DNA from: Erysipelotrichaceae bacterium
GTDB taxonomy: Bacteria; Bacillota_I; Bacilli_A; Erysipelotrichales; Erysipelotrichaceae
Assembly (NCBI GenBank): GCA_017418585.1
Contig: JAFONG010000207.1
Coordinates: forward strand, 1-9,512
Length of the DNA: 9,512 nt
Reading direction: 5' to 3'
Shown: positions 6,729 to 9,512 of the stretch, piece after piece
Layout of the letters: every line of letters begins with the position of its first letter
Numbering within the stretch: position 1 is the stretch's first letter
The notes under the pieces: generated by a model
Told to the model about the DNA's origin: nothing
Database searches by the model: none
Seen by the model: only the letters and a program-made list of their open reading frames with translations
Position numbers and translations under genes: made by a program

Positions 6729-7489
6729 GTACTGTAGAGATTAACGGGATCTCATTGAATTATGAGAAAAAAGGAAAGCAGGGAAGAGATGTCATCCTGC
6801 TGCATGGATGGGGTCAGAATATCGAAATGATGGCTTTTATCGCCGATTTTCTGAAAGATCACTTTACCGTGTACAACATCGATCTTCCGGGTTTCGGAAA
6901 GAGCAGTGAACCTCCTGAAGCCTGGGATTCGGAAGACTATACCAGATTTCTGCACGATTTCTGCATGAAGAAGAAGATCTCTGATCCGATCTTTATCGCG
7001 CATTCTTTCGGCTGCCGGATCGCCTTGAGATATGCCTATCATTACGGTGCATACAAGATGGTTCTGACAGGAGCTGCAGGGATAAGAGACAGGCACGGCC
7101 TTGCCTGGCATGTCAGGACCTATTCCTACAAGTTGGGGAAGAAAGTACTGAGTCTGAAACCGTTTGAACAGTATGCCGAGATGCTAAAGAAGAACGCCGG
7201 AAGCGAGGATTACCGCAATGCCAGCGGTGTCATGCGCAATACCCTGGTAAAGGTTGTGAATGAAGACATTACCCCGATCTTAAGCGAGATCACTACGGAA
7301 ACTCTGCTGGTATTCGGAGAGAACGATGAAGCGACTCCGGTGGAAAAAGGAAAACTCATGGAACAGCTGATGCCTGATGCGGCTCTTGTCATTTTCGAGA
7401 ATGATGATCACTACGCCTACATTCATCAGGCAAGACGTTTCAATCTCGTACTGGATGCTTTCTTAAGGAGTGACTATGATAAACGATAA
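6725..7489 (+). CDS. Alpha/beta hydrolase in the murF-ddl cluster
   Basis: This 254-residue protein is a single-domain alpha/beta-hydrolase-fold enzyme without signal peptide or membrane helix, so it is probably cytoplasmic. Visible landmarks are the oxyanion-region motif HGWG (27-30), DLPGFGKS (53-60), the nucleophile elbow AHSFGC with Ser94, the acid Asp201 in GENDEATP and the His229 of DDHYAYI. These would form a complete catalytic triad, with a lid region at about 120-175. The substrate cannot be told. It starts inside the kinase stop codon (ATGA overlap) and overlaps the start of the Mur ligase frame at 7476 by 14 bases, so it is embedded in a wall-synthesis transcript. A role in precursor or lipid metabolism is only an inference from this context. 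Confidence 0.9.
   Translation: MSTVEINGISLNYEKKGKQGRDVILLHGWGQNIEMMAFIADFLKDHFTVYNIDLPGFGKSSEPPEAWDSEDYTRFLHDFCMKKKISDPIFIAHSFGCRIALRYAYHYGAYKMVLTGAAGIRDRHGLAWHVRTYSYKLGKKVLSLKPFEQYAEMLKKNAGSEDYRNASGVMRNTLVKVVNEDITPILSEITTETLLVFGENDEATPVEKGKLMEQLMPDAALVIFENDDHYAYIHQARRFNLVLDAFLRSDYDKR
7465..7470 (+). promoter_or_regulatory. Ribosome binding site that fixes the Mur ligase start at 7476
   Basis: AAGGAG lies 5 bases before the ATG at 7476, inside the 3' end of the hydrolase gene. It is a good Shine-Dalgarno. In contrast, the ATGs at 7749 and 7755 in the same frame have none, so the authentic gene start is 7476. Confidence 0.8.
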
Positions 7490-7616
7490 AACCGCAGAAA
7501 TACTGATCACAATGCTTTATCTGGCAGTCTATCTTGCCCTTTCTTTTGTTTACGGCAAACATGCCTTGCAGATGTTTCAGCAGAACCGTTATGAATTAAG
7601 ACGCTACGGAAAGTAG
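7476..7616 (+). CDS. 46-residue N-terminal fragment of the Mur ligase frame
   Basis: This short open frame begins with a good Shine-Dalgarno and ends at the in-frame TAG. It encodes one transmembrane helix (about residues 8-27, ILITMLYLAVYLALSFVYG) and a basic end, RYELRRYGK. It overlaps the hydrolase gene by 14 bases. If the TAG is a real terminator, this peptide would be made as a small membrane protein; it is more likely the first piece of the Mur ligase. Confidence 0.6.
   Translation: MINDKTAEILITMLYLAVYLALSFVYGKHALQMFQQNRYELRRYGK
7614..7616 (+). other. In-frame amber codon inside the Mur ligase frame
   Basis: TAG is preceded by GGA AAG and followed by CTG ACA in a frame that stays open for 147 codons more upstream and downstream until the ligase core. 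One base change (TAG to TGG) restores a full-length protein. Elsewhere in the window TAG serves as the ordinary stop of cdaR, so general reassignment of TAG is not supported. Confidence 0.9.
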
Positions 7617-7748
7617 CTGACAGACAAAAGAAATCTGCACTTCTCCGTTAGTGTCATATATGCCATTGTCGCAGTCTGTCTGAATACGCTGTTCAGGAAC
7701 TATGGACCTCTGTTCTGCATCTTTCTGAGTATCGCCTTTGCGATATAC

Positions 7749-9059
7749 ATGCTGATGAAAGAAAACAAAAAGGTCTATATCAAGGATCTGGTCGTAACCG
7801 CCAGAGTAAAAAGGCAGATCGTTTTCTTGGCATCGCTGGAAGCGATCCTGATCGTCATCAGCATGCGTTATCTTCCTGCCGATGTGCTGGGGATCTGTGC
7901 CATTCTTATGCCGTATCTTCTGATCTATCCGATGGCCCTGCTGACGCAGCCTCTGGAGTATCTGATCAAGAAATACTACGAGAACGATGCCAGAAAGATC
8001 CTGAAAGGAAACGGCAGACTGATCAAAGTCGGCATTACCGGTTCTTACGGCAAGACTTCCACCAAGAACATCGTTACCGATATCATCTCCGATCATTTCT
8101 TTACCCTGATGACACCGGCTTCCTACAATACTCCGATGGGCATAACCAGAACGATCAGAGAGATGCTGAAACCGATCCATGAAGTGTTCGTCTGTGAAAT
8201 GGGAGCGGATAAGGTTGGAGATATCACTTATCTGATGGACTTCGTGAAACCGAAGTACGGAATCGTTACATCCATCGGGTCGCAGCATCTCAATACCTTC
8301 AGCAGCATAGAAAACATCATCCATGAAAAGATGCAGGAAATAGAAATGCTGCCGGCTGACGGCGTCGGTTTTATCAATATCGACAATGAATACATCAGAA
8401 ACTATAAGATTCAGAACACTTGCAGGATCATTACGACAGGCATTGAAAGCAAGGATGCCGATTATCAGGCAAAGAACATCCGTTTCAGCAAAAACGGCAG
8501 CGAATTCACTGTCGAGATCGCCAAGAAAAAATACAAGTTTACGACTTTCCTGTTAGGAAAACACAACGTTGCGAATATTCTGCTGGGTATCGCTCTGGCT
8601 GTCGAACTGGGTCTAGACATGAAGGAAATTACGAAGAAAGTCGCATCGATCAGACAGATCGAACACCGTCTGCAGCTTAAGAAGATCAACGGTTATACCT
8701 TTATCGATGATGCGTTCAACTCCAATCCTGTTGGTTCAAAAATGGCTCTGGATGTACTGTCGATGATGGATGGAAAAAGGGTCATCGTAACACCGGGAAT
8801 GATCGATTTAGGTTCGAAACAGGATGAACTGAATCAGGAATTCGGTGCCTATATGAAGGACAGAGCAGACCATGTCGTACTGGTTGGCGAAAAGCAGACT
8901 AGGCCGATTCTCGACGGTCTGAAAAAGAGCGGATTCAATGAAAAGGATATTACCGTATGTAAGAATGTCAATGAGGCATTCGCATATGTATACAAGAACT
9001 TTACGGTCAAAGATACGGTACTTCTGGAAAATGATCTTCCGGATGCTTTCAATGTATAA
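7749..9059 (+). CDS. murF: MurF-like ligase core, the uninterrupted part of the Mur ligase gene
   Basis: This is the part of the interrupted gene that stays open from its first in-frame ATG, 436 residues. Two hydrophobic helices (about 23-41 and 46-66) precede the ligase core. The ATP-binding loop is GITGSYGKTS (95-104), followed by TPASYNTPMG (122-131), the Mg-binding region CEMGA with Glu150, HEK with Lys194 as candidate carbamylated lysine, GKHNVAN (270-276), EHR (305-307), DDAFNSNP (320-327) and VTPGMIDLG (347-355). These fit a complete MurF-type enzyme: Mur middle and C-terminal domains with nothing lost. There is no Shine-Dalgarno at 7749 or 7755, so independent translation from here is doubtful. 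The adjacent ddl, which makes the D-Ala-D-Ala substrate, supports MurF over other Mur ligases. Confidence 0.8.
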   Translation: MLMKENKKVYIKDLVVTARVKRQIVFLASLEAILIVISMRYLPADVLGICAILMPYLLIYPMALLTQPLEYLIKKYYENDARKILKGNGRLIKVGITGSYGKTSTKNIVTDIISDHFFTLMTPASYNTPMGITRTIREMLKPIHEVFVCEMGADKVGDITYLMDFVKPKYGIVTSIGSQHLNTFSSIENIIHEKMQEIEMLPADGVGFINIDNEYIRNYKIQNTCRIITTGIESKDADYQAKNIRFSKNGSEFTVEIAKKKYKFTTFLLGKHNVANILLGIALAVELGLDMKEITKKVASIRQIEHRLQLKKINGYTFIDDAFNSNPVGSKMALDVLSMMDGKRVIVTPGMIDLGSKQDELNQEFGAYMKDRADHVVLVGEKQTRPILDGLKKSGFNEKDITVCKNVNEAFAYVYKNFTVKDTVLLENDLPDAFNV

Positions 9060-9062
9060 AAG

Positions 9063-9071
9063 TGATAGAAT
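9063..9071 (+). promoter_or_regulatory. Extended -10 promoter before ddl
   Basis: TGATAGAAT is the same 9-base extended -10 found before the dUTPase gene. It ends 10 bases before the ATG at 9081, so the predicted leader is about 3 bases. No Shine-Dalgarno is present and no convincing -35. Confidence 0.55.
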
Positions 9072-9080
9072 GGTGATATT

Positions 9081-9512
9081 ATGAAAATCTGTGTTGCTGT
9101 GTTTTTTGGTGGAAAATCCACCGAGCATGAGATCAGCTGTATCTCTGCCAATCAGGTCCTTCATGCCCTGAATCCGGATAAGTATGACGTACTCCCTGTC
9201 TATATCTCCAAAGACAACGATCTTTATACCGGAGAAAAGCTGTTCGATCTGGCCAATTATTCTTCTTTTATCAATGATCCCGCATCCGCTCTGGATAAAG
9301 TCATGATCTATAAGGACGGAAATGCCGTTAAGATGAGATATCTTAAAGGCTTGTTCAGGAAAGACCGTCAGATCGATATCGCATTCCCTGTGGTTCATGG
9401 TACGAATGTCGAAGACGGTTCATTAGCCGGTTATCTGCAGATGCTGGATCTGCCGTATACGTCCTGCGATGTTCTGGGCGGATCGCTTGGTCAGGACAAG
9501 GCCGCCATGAAA
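9081..9512 (+). CDS. ddl: D-alanine--D-alanine ligase, N-terminal part, runs off the window
   Basis: Ddl joins two D-alanines with ATP to give the dipeptide that MurF adds to the wall precursor. The visible 144 residues include the first substrate-binding motif GGKSTEHEIS (10-19) with Glu15, and the second region FPVVHGTNVEDGSLAGYL (102-119) followed by LPYTSCDVLGGSLGQDKAAMK, the run into the ATP-grasp domain with the Lys pair. The variant HGTNVEDG differs from the more common HG-x-x-GEDG. The loop that separates D-Ala from D-lactate or D-Ser ligases lies beyond the window, so specificity cannot be settled here. The gene starts 21 bases after the Mur ligase stop with its own -10 box and no Shine-Dalgarno. 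Confidence 0.92.
   Translation, partial: MKICVAVFFGGKSTEHEISCISANQVLHALNPDKYDVLPVYISKDNDLYTGEKLFDLANYSSFINDPASALDKVMIYKDGNAVKMRYLKGLFRKDRQIDIAFPVVHGTNVEDGSLAGYLQMLDLPYTSCDVLGGSLGQDKAAMK

Larger units (their letters stand above)
7476..9059 (+). pseudogene. murF: Membrane-anchored MurF-like Mur ligase, frame interrupted by one TAG
   Basis: Reading from 7476 (AAGGAG 5 bases upstream) gives one frame of 527 sense or interrupted codons to the TAA at 9057-9059, broken only by TAG at codon 47 (7614-7616). Codons 1-46 encode a helix (about 8-27) and HALQMFQQNRYELRRYGK; the 44 codons after the TAG continue in frame with two more hydrophobic helices and no further stop. Two more helices and the ligase core follow. 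In related Firmicute proteins, as I recall them, the stretch FQ-x-N-x-Y-x-x-x-RY is followed by Trp, so TGG to TAG is the simplest explanation. The role would be ATP-dependent addition of D-Ala-D-Ala to the UDP-MurNAc tripeptide. It could be a true nonsense mutation, a base-call error, or a read-through site. The label pseudogene is provisional, because MurF is normally essential. Confidence 0.6.

Noticed and set aside
7749..7757. ATG at 7749 or 7755 as the natural Mur ligase start
   Set aside because: Neither has a Shine-Dalgarno, the same frame continues upstream as plausible membrane protein to a well-marked ATG at 7476, and starting here would leave an unexplained 130-base gap.
7596..8324. 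Minus-strand open frame of 242 codons over the Mur ligase
   Set aside because: It is antisense to the Mur ligase coding frame, His/Asp/Gln-rich as expected for shadow frames here, and shows no domain.

Overview
The window looks like a chromosomal segment from a low-to-mid GC Bacillota (Firmicutes), most plausibly an Erysipelotrichia-type gut bacterium. The support is the cdaA-cdaR-glmM operon, tRNA genes with encoded CCA ends, AGGAGG-type ribosome binding sites, and a Mur ligase next to ddl. The placement at class level is an inference from gene style and order, not a database match. I see no mobile elements, CRISPR arrays, phage genes or transferred islands.

Layout. Positions 1-239 carry a minus-strand tRNA cluster transcribed as Ser(GCT), Gly(GCC), Asp(GTC), with Asp cut by the window edge. 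Positions 240-326 are a divergent promoter region. On the plus strand follow a dUTPase gene (327-812) and, one base after its stop, tRNA-Arg(CCG) (814-889) and a terminator. A promoter then drives cdaA-cdaR-glmM (963-4712), which makes and regulates cyclic di-AMP and makes glucosamine-1-phosphate for peptidoglycan. A second chain (4735 to the right edge) contains an OmpR-type response regulator, its membrane histidine kinase, an alpha/beta hydrolase, a membrane-anchored MurF-like ligase and the start of ddl. Successive genes in this chain overlap by 4, 4 and 14 bases, and ddl starts 21 bases after the ligase.

How the genes fit together. Most of the window concerns the cell envelope: GlmM supplies precursor, Ddl makes D-Ala-D-Ala, the MurF-like ligase would add it to the UDP-MurNAc peptide, cyclic di-AMP ties turgor to wall synthesis, and a two-component system sits directly upstream of the ligase and ddl.

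Two things stand out. First, the Mur ligase frame really begins at 7476, with a good ribosome binding site, and runs in frame to 9059, but a single TAG at 7614-7616 interrupts it where related proteins, as I recall them, have Trp. Second, genes starting at 327, 4735 and 6725 each have a -10 box ending exactly 7 bases before the A of ATG and no well-placed Shine-Dalgarno sequence, and ddl (9081) is nearly the same. The genes with a Shine-Dalgarno and no promoter are internal operon genes. This suggests that leaderless transcripts are routinely used here.
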